In this document: in pieces, positions 18,844 to 27,751 of the stretch
Position numbering within the stretch: the first letter of the stretch is position 1
Layout: the number at the start of each line of letters is the position of its first letter
Source of the DNA: Pseudozobellia thermophila
GTDB taxonomy: Bacteria > Bacteroidota > Bacteroidia > Flavobacteriales > Flavobacteriaceae
Length of the DNA: 64,000 nucleotides
Assembly: GCF_900141855.1 (NCBI RefSeq)
Contig: NZ_FQYU01000001.1
Coordinates: 1,210,835-1,274,834 of the forward strand
Reading direction: 5' to 3'
Translations under genes and position numbers: made by a program
Notes under the pieces: model-generated
Database searches by the model: none
Seen by the model: only the letters and a program-made list of their open reading frames with translations
Told to the model about the DNA's origin: nothing

Positions 18844-20304
18844 ATGGAAGAAGACAAGAACAAGAAGGAGAATCCGTTAAAGGTAAATAGGCGACATTTC
18901 TTTTCGCAGTTAAGCGTGGGTATCGGCTCCTTGGCCTTGGGGTCTTTGTTGATTCCCGACCTGTTCAAGGGAAGGGAAGACAACAGGGCGGCCATGCCCT
19001 TGGGTATACCGCATTTTGCCCCTAAGGCGAAGCGGGTCATTTATTTGTTCCAGGCCGGGGCACCTTCGCAATTGGAATCCTTTGATTACAAACCCACTTT
19101 GCGCAAACGTATGGGCGAAGATCTGCCCGAGTCCATCCGAAATGGGCAGCGGTTGACGGGAATGACCGCCAATCAAGATAAGTTTCCGCTTATGCCCCCT
19201 GCCGTGAATTTCCGTCAGTATGGCCAAAGCGGTACTTGGATCAGCGATTATTTTCCGCATATAGCCAAGATAGCCGACGATATAACCGTTGTCAGGAGTA
19301 TGCATACCGAAGCCATCAACCATGATCCGGCCATTACCTTTTTTCAAACGGGAAGCCAGATTTCGGGTAGGCCCAGTATGGGGTCGTGGATGAGTTACGG
19401 TTTGGGCAGCGAAAATAAAAATCTTCCTTCCTTCGTGGTATTGACTTCCAGGGGAAAGGGCAATAGCCAAGGCCTGTACTCGAAATTGTGGTCGAGTGGC
19501 TTTTTGGACTCCAAGCATCAGGGTGTACTGCTGCGATCGGGAAAAGATCCGGTTTTGTACCTGAACGATCCCGACGGGATTTCCCGCTCCGAAAAACGCG
19601 ATCTCTTGAACGAGGTTTCAGAGCTCAATAAGTTGCATCATGTAGAAACGGGAGACGATGAGATAGAATCGCGGATCGCCCAATATGAAATGGCCTACCG
19701 CATGCAGATGTCCGTTCCCGATGTAATGGATATCTCAAAGGAACCCGAATCGATTATTAAGCTGTATGGCGAAGATTGCCAAGTTCCGGGTACCTATGCG
19801 GCGAACGCCCTGCAGGCAAGGCGCTTGGCCGAGAACGGGGTACGCTTTATACAATTGTACCACCAAGGATGGGACCAACACGGTAATTTGCCCGATGAAA
19901 TGGCCGGACAGGCCAAGGACGTGGACCAAGCCTCGGCGGCCTTGGTCATGGACCTCAAACAGCGGGGCATGCTCGAGGATACCTTGGTCGTTTGGGGCGG
20001 TGAGTTCGGCCGAGGCAATTACTGCCAAGGCAAGTTCGACCCGGCCAATTATGGGCGCGACCACCACCCACGGGCCTTCAGCATTTGGATGGCCGGGGGA
20101 GGGATAAAACCGGGCCTGAACTATGGGCAGACCGATGAGTTCGGGTACAATGTGGTCGAAAATCCGGTACATATCAACGACTTTCACGCTACCCTAATGC
20201 ACGCCATGGGGCTTGATCACGAGCAATTGACGTACAAATACCAAGGTCGGCGCTTTCGTCTGACCGACGTGGCGGGGAATGTAGTCAAAGACCTTTTAGC
20301 TTAA
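18844..20304 (+). CDS. DUF1501 domain protein, twin-arginine exported
   Basis: 486 residues. The leader has twin arginines followed by a hydrophobic stretch (VNRRHFFSQLSVGIGSLALGSLL, Arg at about 16-17), consistent with Tat export of a folded, possibly metal-bearing protein. The mature protein is a typical DUF1501, an alkaline-phosphatase/sulfatase-superfamily-like fold: RVIYLFQAGAPSQLESFD, SMHTEAINHDPA, RPSMGSWMSYGLG, RFIQLYHQGWDQHGNLP, VVWGGEFGRG, GRDHHPRAFSIWMAGGGI. The histidines and aspartates in these motifs could bind metal. DUF1501 and DUF1549/DUF1553 proteins are habitual neighbours, and here the genes are 4 bases apart. The substrate is unknown. Confidence 0.9.
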   Translation: MEEDKNKKENPLKVNRRHFFSQLSVGIGSLALGSLLIPDLFKGREDNRAAMPLGIPHFAPKAKRVIYLFQAGAPSQLESFDYKPTLRKRMGEDLPESIRNGQRLTGMTANQDKFPLMPPAVNFRQYGQSGTWISDYFPHIAKIADDITVVRSMHTEAINHDPAITFFQTGSQISGRPSMGSWMSYGLGSENKNLPSFVVLTSRGKGNSQGLYSKLWSSGFLDSKHQGVLLRSGKDPVLYLNDPDGISRSEKRDLLNEVSELNKLHHVETGDDEIESRIAQYEMAYRMQMSVPDVMDISKEPESIIKLYGEDCQVPGTYAANALQARRLAENGVRFIQLYHQGWDQHGNLPDEMAGQAKDVDQASAALVMDLKQRGMLEDTLVVWGGEFGRGNYCQGKFDPANYGRDHHPRAFSIWMAGGGIKPGLNYGQTDEFGYNVVENPVHINDFHATLMHAMGLDHEQLTYKYQGRRFRLTDVAGNVVKDLLA

Positions 20305-20308
20305 GGGG

Positions 20309-21739
20309 ATGACGTACGCTTCAAAAAGTCGATGGGTCGATTATGCTGTTTTGGCACTGTCGGTCTTCCTTGTTTTTTGCCTTGTCTTTGAATCCTACCT
20401 AGAACTTCCGCGATTGGTTTCGTGGCTGGGCCATTGGCACCCGCTCGTGTTGCATTTTCCGATAGTGCTGCTATTGCTCGCCCTTTTTTTGGGGTTGACC
20501 GGTAGGCGGGTACCGCCACCCTTGCTCGTGGTGGCCGTGCTTTCGGCCTTGGTTACGGCCATTACCGGCTTTTTTTTGGGAAAGGAAACCGTGGTCAGGG
20601 GTAGCCTGCTTGTATGGCATCAATGGCTCGGGGCGGCAGTGGCCTTTGTTTCGGTCGTTTGGTATGCCTTGTCGAATATGGGCTTGGGAAGGGGTATTTT
20701 TGCCAAGGTATGGCAGGTAGTACTGCTAGGTCTTATCGCCTTGACAGGTCATTACGGAGGGATGCTTACCCATGGGGAAGATTTTTTGGCCCTGCCGATC
20801 GATCCAAAACAGAGAGAAATTCCGGATAACCCGGTTATTTATGGCGATGTGGTCGCCCGAATCTTGAACGATAAGTGCATCTCGTGCCACAACCCGAACA
20901 AACAAAAAGGGGAATTGTTGATGACCGATCGCGACGCACTCCTGAAAGGAGGGGAGAGCGGTACTGCCATTGTTCCCGGAAAACCGGGGGAAAGCGAAAT
21001 GGTCAAACGCCTCCACTTACCCATGGATAACGACGGGCATATGCCCCCCGAGGGGAAAACACCGCTTACCGATACCGAGATCGGTATTTTGGAGCGTTGG
21101 ATCGCCTTGGGCGCTTCCGATACCTTGCGCCTGTCGGACCTAAAGGAACCCGAACCTTTGATCGGCTTGGTCAAGTCGCTGATGGTACCCGACCCGCTTG
21201 ACAAGTGGGCGGAGTTCCCGAAAGTGGCCGACACAACCCTGCTTCGTCTGTCGTCCGATTATTTGACCATCAACCGAATGGCCGCCAACGCCGAGGCCTT
21301 GAGCGTTGATGTTTATTTGCCTCCCGAGTACGACCCGCAACCTGTGGTCAACCTAAAAAGGGTCGCGGAAAACATAGTGGAACTCGATTTGAGCGGCATA
21401 CCCATTGGTTCGGAAGAAATCGATTTTATAGCCACCTGTACCCATCTCGAATGGTTGGAACTCGATAAAACACCCATCGGTGACGATGCGATCGAAAAAC
21501 TGGCCGACCTGAAACAGCTCGGCTTGCTGAAAGTGTATCAAACCTCTATCGGAGATAAGAGCCTTTCGGTATTCAAAAGACTGCCCAACTTAAAAAAACT
21601 CTACCTCTGGGATACCGATGTTACCGTCGGGGCCTTGGAAAAATTTAAGGGGGAAGCTCCCCACATGCTTGTCGAAGATGGTATCGATCCCGAAATCGAG
21701 GCGTTTTTTATCGCAGGCGATACAACGGTCATAGAGTAA
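20309..21739 (+). CDS. Membrane-bound c-type cytochrome with C-terminal leucine-rich repeats
   Basis: 476 residues. The N-terminal 150 residues contain about four TM helices, including LGHWHPLVLHFPIVLLLLALFLGL (His-rich, DUF2231-like), which could hold heme b. A planctomycete cytochrome c domain follows, with CISCHNPNKQKGEL (heme c CxxCH near residue 190) and the usual MPPEGK downstream, where Met can serve as axial ligand. The C-terminal 130 residues are irregular LRRs (ENIVELDLSGIPIGSEEI, HLEWLELDKTPIGDDAI). It is the last gene of the operon, 4 bases after the DUF1501 gene. It is probably the membrane electron-transfer partner of the two exported proteins, which is inference. Confidence 0.85.
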   Translation: MTYASKSRWVDYAVLALSVFLVFCLVFESYLELPRLVSWLGHWHPLVLHFPIVLLLLALFLGLTGRRVPPPLLVVAVLSALVTAITGFFLGKETVVRGSLLVWHQWLGAAVAFVSVVWYALSNMGLGRGIFAKVWQVVLLGLIALTGHYGGMLTHGEDFLALPIDPKQREIPDNPVIYGDVVARILNDKCISCHNPNKQKGELLMTDRDALLKGGESGTAIVPGKPGESEMVKRLHLPMDNDGHMPPEGKTPLTDTEIGILERWIALGASDTLRLSDLKEPEPLIGLVKSLMVPDPLDKWAEFPKVADTTLLRLSSDYLTINRMAANAEALSVDVYLPPEYDPQPVVNLKRVAENIVELDLSGIPIGSEEIDFIATCTHLEWLELDKTPIGDDAIEKLADLKQLGLLKVYQTSIGDKSLSVFKRLPNLKKLYLWDTDVTVGALEKFKGEAPHMLVEDGIDPEIEAFFIAGDTTVIE

Positions 21740-21976
21740 GGTTCCGCATTGCTTTTACAGCACCTTTCTGCAGTAAACAATCAAGCTTTGTCAGCTGTTT
21801 TTTTATGGACGGGATAGCCGCCCCACCCATTTTTTTTTGGGCCAAACTGTTGGGAAATAACACCATGGTCGGATGTTAAAAATTGTGCTTTTGGCAAAAA
21901 AAATAGAACATGATCGTTTTTTTATTAATTTTAGTCGCTTTTTTGTTGAATAGAGGATAAGGATTTTCGTGCTGGT

Positions 21977-22630
21977 TTGAGTGTCAATTTTCTACATAAT
22001 GCAAATAAACCTATCAATCTAAAGGGGGACTATGCGTCCGATCAAGGGCGAACTACTTCCGGGTCTTCCGACTATCAACTTTGGCAGGAATTTAAAATGG
22101 GGAATGAGGCGGCCTATTCCACCATATATAAGGATAATGTCCGGTTTTTGTACAGTTACGGACTTAAATTGGTGTCCAACAAGGATTTGGTCAAAGATGC
22201 CATACAAGACCTGTTTGTCGAATTGTGGGATTCCAAGGAAAGACTGGGGCAAGTACGTTCGATCAAATCCTATTTGTACAAATCGATCAGGCGGAAATTG
22301 ATTGCCCAGGCAAGCAAAAAAAGAAAGCGGTTTGCCGATACCAGTGAGTCCGAACTTTTGCGACTCGAAACCCCTTCAACGGAAATCAACTTGATCGAAA
22401 AACAGCGTTTCGACGACGAACGCAAGCAATTGCTCAAAACCTTGGGCAAGCTCAACGCCAAACAGCGGGAGATAATACACCTAAAGTATTACGCTAATCT
22501 GGGCTACGATGAGATATCGGAGATTATGGGGCTCGACAAAAAAGGGGTGTACAATCTAATGGCCCATACCATTAAGTTGCTGCGGCAATATTTGGTCTCC
22601 ATTTGCACCATATGGTGGCTCTGTCAATAG
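21977..22630 (+). CDS. ECF-type RNA polymerase sigma factor (FecI-like, Bacteroidetes)
   Basis: About 217 residues with region 2 (QLWQEFKMGNEAAYSTIYKDN, KDLVKDAIQDLFVELWDSKE) and region 4 (LGKLNAKQREIIHLKYYANLGYDEISEIMGLDKKGVYNLMAHTIKLLR). The start is uncertain. The first in-frame ATG (22097) would cut into conserved region 2, so a TTG at 21977, after a stop at 21947, is the better start. It is followed by fecR and a SusC with an STN domain, so it most likely drives transcription of this PUL when released by the anti-sigma factor. The flanking intergenic regions (21740-21976 and 22631-22834) show no other gene. Confidence 0.88.
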   Translation: MSVNFLHNANKPINLKGDYASDQGRTTSGSSDYQLWQEFKMGNEAAYSTIYKDNVRFLYSYGLKLVSNKDLVKDAIQDLFVELWDSKERLGQVRSIKSYLYKSIRRKLIAQASKKRKRFADTSESELLRLETPSTEINLIEKQRFDDERKQLLKTLGKLNAKQREIIHLKYYANLGYDEISEIMGLDKKGVYNLMAHTIKLLRQYLVSICTIWWLCQ

Positions 22631-22834
22631 AGGCGCCCAAGAACAAGGGCCTTTTCTTTTTTGCACTTGTCTTTTGCTTACTACATTTTGGGTCTTTTTA
22701 GGTGACTATAAGTTGTTGTATTTCAATGTGTTTTTGGTTTTTGTCTAAAAAAGGCACATTTTTTTTAAGTAAAAATTATGTTAAGCTTCTCTTACTAAAA
22801 AAGCCACGGTCGGTTGGGCTGGCAACAAGGGATA

Positions 22835-24034
22835 ATGAAATACATTAATTATAATATTGAGGATTTTATTACGGACGAATACTTTCAGAAATGGGTGTTG
22901 GATTCCGATGCGATGTGCGATAATTTCTGGCAGAATTGGTTGAACGATTATCCTGAGAGGCAAGGGCTTGTCGAAGAGGCGCGCAGGTTCGTGTTGCTGC
23001 TGAACGCACAGGAAGAGACGCTTCCGGAGCAGGATTTCAATGCGATGTGGCGAAATATCATCGAGCGGAGGACCGATGCGGCCGGGTATGTGGCAGAAAA
23101 GAGGAAATCGAACGGCAAGGTCTTTTTAAGGGCTGCCGCCGTTCTTGTGGGATTGATGGCGACCACTTTGGCCGTTTATTTTATGGGGCAATCCAATACG
23201 GCCGTCACCGAGACGCCCGCCCAAATTACCTTGGAGCTTGAAGACGGTACGATAAAGGTTCTCGACGAGATGTCTTCCGATGTGGTTATCCGTTCCGAAG
23301 CGGGTGTGGTCAAGCAAGAGAAGAATGTGCTAAAGTACGAAGGGGGGCATTCGAGCGATGAAGTTGTGAAGTACAATCAGCTAACGGTGCCCTATGGAAA
23401 GAAATTTGAAGTGGCCCTTTCCGATGGGTCCCATGTTTACCTCAATTCGGGTTCGAAGCTTAAGTATCCCGCCCATTTTATAGCCGGTGAGCCGAGAAAC
23501 GTGTATTTGGACGGCGAGGCCTATTTCTCGGTGGAGAAGGATAGCGAACGCCCTTTTACCGTTATTACCGACGATATGAAAACCCGCGTATTGGGCACTG
23601 AATTCAATGTTTCGAGCTATAAGAACGAAAACAATACCTCAACCGTGCTTGTCGAGGGGAGCGTGCTTGTCTATAATTCGCAGGAAGAACCTACCGAGGC
23701 TACGGTTCGGTTGGAACCCGGCCAACGTGCTGTCTTTGAGAACAATGAAATTGCCGTGGGGCAAGTCAACGTCGAAAAATACATAGCTTGGAAGGAAGGA
23801 AAGCTGTTTTTTGTAGACGATCCCTTTACCTTGATATTGAAGGAACTGGAGCGGAATTTCAATATCGAGATCGAAAACCGGTACAAGGCCTTGGGGGACA
23901 AAAAATTTACGGGAACCTTTGACGAAGAATCGCTGGACCAAATTCTCAGGGTCTGTAGCGAGCACACCCCCTTTCAATATGAAAGACAGGACGACAAGAT
24001 TGTAATACGCGAGGTAAATAACAATTCGAAATAA
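22835..24034 (+). CDS. FecR family anti-sigma factor (DUF4974)
   Basis: 399 residues from the ATG at 22835 (an upstream TTG at 22814 is less likely). A cytoplasmic N-terminal sigma-binding domain is followed by one TM segment (FLRAAAVLVGLMATTLAVYFMG, about residues 90-112). The periplasmic FecR domain includes LTVPYGKKFEVALSDGSHVYLNSGSKLKYP, and the C-terminal DUF4974 domain includes FFVDDPFTLILKELERNFNIEIE. It holds the upstream sigma factor inactive until the STN domain of the downstream SusC signals substrate binding. Gene order sigma-fecR-susC-susD is canonical for this mechanism. Confidence 0.92.
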   Translation: MKYINYNIEDFITDEYFQKWVLDSDAMCDNFWQNWLNDYPERQGLVEEARRFVLLLNAQEETLPEQDFNAMWRNIIERRTDAAGYVAEKRKSNGKVFLRAAAVLVGLMATTLAVYFMGQSNTAVTETPAQITLELEDGTIKVLDEMSSDVVIRSEAGVVKQEKNVLKYEGGHSSDEVVKYNQLTVPYGKKFEVALSDGSHVYLNSGSKLKYPAHFIAGEPRNVYLDGEAYFSVEKDSERPFTVITDDMKTRVLGTEFNVSSYKNENNTSTVLVEGSVLVYNSQEEPTEATVRLEPGQRAVFENNEIAVGQVNVEKYIAWKEGKLFFVDDPFTLILKELERNFNIEIENRYKALGDKKFTGTFDEESLDQILRVCSEHTPFQYERQDDKIVIREVNNNSK

Positions 24035-24112
24035 CACGTGGGCATCAAAGTGGTGCCAACGAACGATCAACCAACTAAAACTAAAATGTCTATGACCTGA
24101 AAACAAAAAAAA

Positions 24113-24138
24113 TCGGAAAGTGTTGCAGCACCTTCCGA
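24113..24138 (-). terminator. Hairpin with T-run on the minus strand in the fecR-susC gap
   Basis: The inverted repeat tcggaaagtgtt / agcaccttccga (12 positions, one mismatch, one G-U) lies 48 bases before the susC start. On the plus strand it is followed by A-rich sequence, but on the minus strand it is followed by eight T, the layout of an intrinsic terminator. There is no minus-strand gene to terminate, so it could end an antisense RNA from the 5' end of susC. Alternatively it is a leader hairpin of the susC mRNA. Confidence 0.5.
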
Positions 24139-24185
24139 AAAATTTAAAAGACTCAGTCGCTTAACAACTAAATCTATTCAAAATT

Positions 24186-27100
24186 ATGAAAAAACTAAGG
24201 AACACTCCTGAAGGTTGGAAGTATATTTTTCCAAAATTCGATTTGAAAATGAAGTTATCCCTACTGTTCTTGTTTACCACGTTGCTTCAATTGCAGGCAA
24301 ATGTCGGCTATGCCCAAAACACAAAGATCTCATTGAATCTTAATGATGTTTCGGTGCTCAAGGTGATTTCTGAAATCGAATCGAAATCGGAGTTTAAATT
24401 CTTCTACAGCAAGCCCGACATTGTATCGATGGGCCATGTCAGCATAAAGGTCAAGGACCAAAAAATAGAAAACATCCTTAAAAAAATCTTTAAGGGCAAT
24501 TTGAACTATAAGGTAATCGACAGGCAAATCGTACTGACTCCCATAGGCAAGGACGAGGCGTCGGATGATCCGAAAACGGACCGGACACCGCCTGTTGTGG
24601 CACAGAAGCTTCAGGTCAGCGGAGTGGTGGTCGATGGGCAGGGACTGCCATTGGCCGGGGCCAATATCGTTGAAAAAGGTACCACAAATGGGGTGACGGC
24701 AAACTTTGACGGTGAATTTACTATCGATCTGAAAGGAAGCGATGCGGTGTTGGTCGTCTCCTACCTGGGTTTCAAGACCAAGGAGGTGGCGGTCAACGGG
24801 GCCAGCCAATTGACGGTGACCTTGGTCGAGGATGCGGCTAACTTGGGAGAGGTGGTCGTTGTAGGTTATGGCACCCAGAAGAAAATCAACCTTACGGCTT
24901 CGGTATCGCAGATAGACTCCGAGATATTTGAAGACCGGCCCATTGCCAATGTGTCAAGAGGACTGCAAGGTGCGGTGTCGAACTTGGTCATAACCAATTC
25001 CGAGGCGGGAGGACAACCCGGTGCGAGCCCGGAAATCAACATCCGTGGTTTTCAGGCCACGGATGCCGACGGTAACCTGTCCAATAGCTCCCCACTAATA
25101 TTGGTAGACGGTATACGGATGGATTTGAACAATATCGATCCCGAGGACATTGAGTCGGTTTCCGTATTGAAGGATGCGGCGGCAGCTTCCATTTACGGGG
25201 CCGAAGCGGCAGGAGGGGCCATCGTAATAACCACCAAGAGCGGAAAAAGCCTGGAAGGGGGAATGCGGGTTACCTACAATACCAATTTTTCGTTGACACG
25301 TCCGACCATCTGGCCCGAATCGGTCGACGCCCTTACGTTCGCCTATGTAATGAACGATGCCCGGGAAAATAACAATGCAGGACCCTATTGGGATGAAGAG
25401 GCCCTTGAAAGAATTGCCATGAACATGGCCAACCCCGGTAGTGCACCTGCCCTGGTCGATGAAAACAACGATGGCAACTGGGATCAAAGCAGCGCCGGTT
25501 TGGGCGCTACCGGAGCCACGGATTGGAAGGACTTCCTGTTTAAGGACTGGGCCGAAAGGACCAAGCACAATTTGAGCATCGCCGGTGGGGATGAGCGGAT
25601 CAACTATTACATTTCTACCGGGCTGTATAAGGAAGAAGGGCTGTTGAGCGTTGGTTTTGAAGATTTTCAACGACTGAACATGGATGCCAAATTATCGGTC
25701 AAACCCAAAGATTGGCTTACGTTGGAACTCTATACCAAGTTGGTGAAAAGCGAGTCGGATTATCCTACCTATACCGGGGCGGGAAGTACCGCAAGAAACA
25801 CTTCGCGTGTCTTTGATCTATTGTCTAAGATCAAGCCGACATTGCCAACGGTAGACCCCTTTGGGGAGCCTCTTGTTCAGGCCTATTACCCGACTTGGGA
25901 AAATCAGCGTTATCAGGCCGAAACGAACCAAATAGTCATATCGCCAAGGGTGGTGGTCGAGCCTATCAAAGACCTGAGGTTTAATTTGCAGTTCAATTAT
26001 CGGAGAAACAACGATTCCAACACCTATAAGCTACTTACCACCTCGTACCTGAATTCTTTCGGGGAGACGGTTTATGCCACAGATCAAGAATCAACGGTTT
26101 ACGAACCTACTTTCATAAACCAAGAGTATTTTTCGCCCAACCTGTTTGCGAATTACAACAAAACATTCGGCAAGCACAATATCGATGCCACCATCGGATA
26201 CCAAAGTCAACTGAACGAATACCATTTGTTGGGCGGAAACACTTCTTATTTGATTACCGACAACGTTGTGTCGTTTAATGCGTCGCTTGGTGAGAACCAG
26301 ACCGTAGACGAGGCCATTACCCATTGGGCGACCCAAAGTGGGTTCGGTAGGCTTAGGTATAATTACGACGAGAAGTATTTATTCGAGGTCAGTTACCGGG
26401 CCGATGGTTCCTCTAGGTTTGAGCCCGATGAACGGGTTGCCGGTTTTGCCTCTTATTCCGCCGGATATAACGTGGCGAAGGAAAATTTTTGGCCTATCGG
26501 GGCGATCAGCACGTTTAAGCTAAGGGGGTCGTACGGTACCTTGGGAAACCAGAATGTTGAAGACTATCAGTATTTATCGACTATTCCGATAAATAGCCCG
26601 GGTACGGCTTATCTATTCGACGGAAGCCAGGCCATTTTTTCAGGAACGCCGGATCTTTTGAGCAATAGCCTAACATGGGAAACGGTAAAGACTTCCGATT
26701 TTGGTGTCGATATCAACGCCTTTGGCAATAAATTGGGCGTTGTTTTCGACTGGTATCGAACCGATGTCGACGGCATACAGGGACCCGGTTTGGACCTGCC
26801 GGCCGTTCTCGGTACCTCTTCCCCCAACACCAATATTGGAACGTCGCGAATCGAAGGCTGGGAGTTTGAGGCGACATGGAGGCAAAAGATAAACGAAGAC
26901 TTTAGTTATAACCTTAGGGCCGTATTGTCCGATTACCAGCGAACCATGATCGAGTACCCCAATGAGACCAACTCCTTGGCACAACCTTACTTTGAAGGGC
27001 AAGACCTAGGTGATATTTACGGGTTTACCTGGGCCGGATGGTTTGCCACCGACGATGAATATCAAACCTATGGGGTCGATCAATCCTTTATATCCGGTGA

Positions 27101-27740
27101 TTTTTGGGCGGGTGATACCAAGTATGCCGATCTCGATGGAAACGGGGTGATCGACAGGGGCGCCTATACCTCTGACGATATGGGCGACTGGTCGGTGATC
27201 GGGAATACGACACCGAGGTACCAGTATTCGTTTACACTGGGGCTGAATTATAAGAGTTTGGATTTCAATGTATTCGTTCAGGGTATAGGTAAAAGGGATG
27301 TACTGGTGTCCAACCACCAGCGCTTCAGGGGTCCTGCACAGGGGCCCTTCCACGCCATGGTTTTTGACGAACATGTAGACTACTTCAGACCCGAGGATAC
27401 GACGAGTCCACTTGGTCCGAACACCGATGCCTACTTTCCGGCGCCGTACGCCGCCAACCCGGGCCGCAACAATAGGAACTATGCCTATAATGTTGACCGC
27501 TATATTCAAAATGGCGCCTATACAAGATTAAAAAGTGTACAGTTGGGTTATACCGTTCCAAAAGAAATCACGAAGGAAATCAATATCAGTAACTTGAGAA
27601 TATATGTAAGTGGCGAAAACTTGTTCACCAAGTCAGACATGCTGTTCTACGACCCTGAAACAATACCCTCGGGCTATGGTAGTGCGCAATCCTATCCACT
27701 TTCCTTGATTATTTCTACCGGTTTAAACCTTTCATTCTAA
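24186..27740 (+). CDS. SusC/RagA TonB-dependent outer-membrane transporter with STN signalling domain
   Basis: 1184 residues. The cleavable leader ends QLQANVGYAQ. An STN (secretin/TonB N-terminal) domain follows at about 50-115 (ISLNLNDVSVLKVISEIESKSEFKFFYS), then a carboxypeptidase-regulatory-like domain (about 140-220, VSGVVVDGQGLPLAGANIVEKGT). Next are the TonB-dependent plug (VVVVGYGTQKKINLTASVSQI, LILVDGIRM, SVSVLKDAAAASIYGAEAAGGAIVITTKSG) and the 22-strand barrel ending in SLIISTGLNLSF with terminal Phe. It imports oligosaccharides across the outer membrane with its SusD lid. The STN domain lets it signal to the upstream FecR/sigma pair. Confidence 0.95.
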   Translation: MKKLRNTPEGWKYIFPKFDLKMKLSLLFLFTTLLQLQANVGYAQNTKISLNLNDVSVLKVISEIESKSEFKFFYSKPDIVSMGHVSIKVKDQKIENILKKIFKGNLNYKVIDRQIVLTPIGKDEASDDPKTDRTPPVVAQKLQVSGVVVDGQGLPLAGANIVEKGTTNGVTANFDGEFTIDLKGSDAVLVVSYLGFKTKEVAVNGASQLTVTLVEDAANLGEVVVVGYGTQKKINLTASVSQIDSEIFEDRPIANVSRGLQGAVSNLVITNSEAGGQPGASPEINIRGFQATDADGNLSNSSPLILVDGIRMDLNNIDPEDIESVSVLKDAAAASIYGAEAAGGAIVITTKSGKSLEGGMRVTYNTNFSLTRPTIWPESVDALTFAYVMNDARENNNAGPYWDEEALERIAMNMANPGSAPALVDENNDGNWDQSSAGLGATGATDWKDFLFKDWAERTKHNLSIAGGDERINYYISTGLYKEEGLLSVGFEDFQRLNMDAKLSVKPKDWLTLELYTKLVKSESDYPTYTGAGSTARNTSRVFDLLSKIKPTLPTVDPFGEPLVQAYYPTWENQRYQAETNQIVISPRVVVEPIKDLRFNLQFNYRRNNDSNTYKLLTTSYLNSFGETVYATDQESTVYEPTFINQEYFSPNLFANYNKTFGKHNIDATIGYQSQLNEYHLLGGNTSYLITDNVVSFNASLGENQTVDEAITHWATQSGFGRLRYNYDEKYLFEVSYRADGSSRFEPDERVAGFASYSAGYNVAKENFWPIGAISTFKLRGSYGTLGNQNVEDYQYLSTIPINSPGTAYLFDGSQAIFSGTPDLLSNSLTWETVKTSDFGVDINAFGNKLGVVFDWYRTDVDGIQGPGLDLPAVLGTSSPNTNIGTSRIEGWEFEATWRQKINEDFSYNLRAVLSDYQRTMIEYPNETNSLAQPYFEGQDLGDIYGFTWAGWFATDDEYQTYGVDQSFISGDFWAGDTKYADLDGNGVIDRGAYTSDDMGDWSVIGNTTPRYQYSFTLGLNYKSLDFNVFVQGIGKRDVLVSNHQRFRGPAQGPFHAMVFDEHVDYFRPEDTTSPLGPNTDAYFPAPYAANPGRNNRNYAYNVDRYIQNGAYTRLKSVQLGYTVPKEITKEINISNLRIYVSGENLFTKSDMLFYDPETIPSGYGSAQSYPLSLIISTGLNLSF

Positions 27741-27751
27741 AAAAAAGAAAT

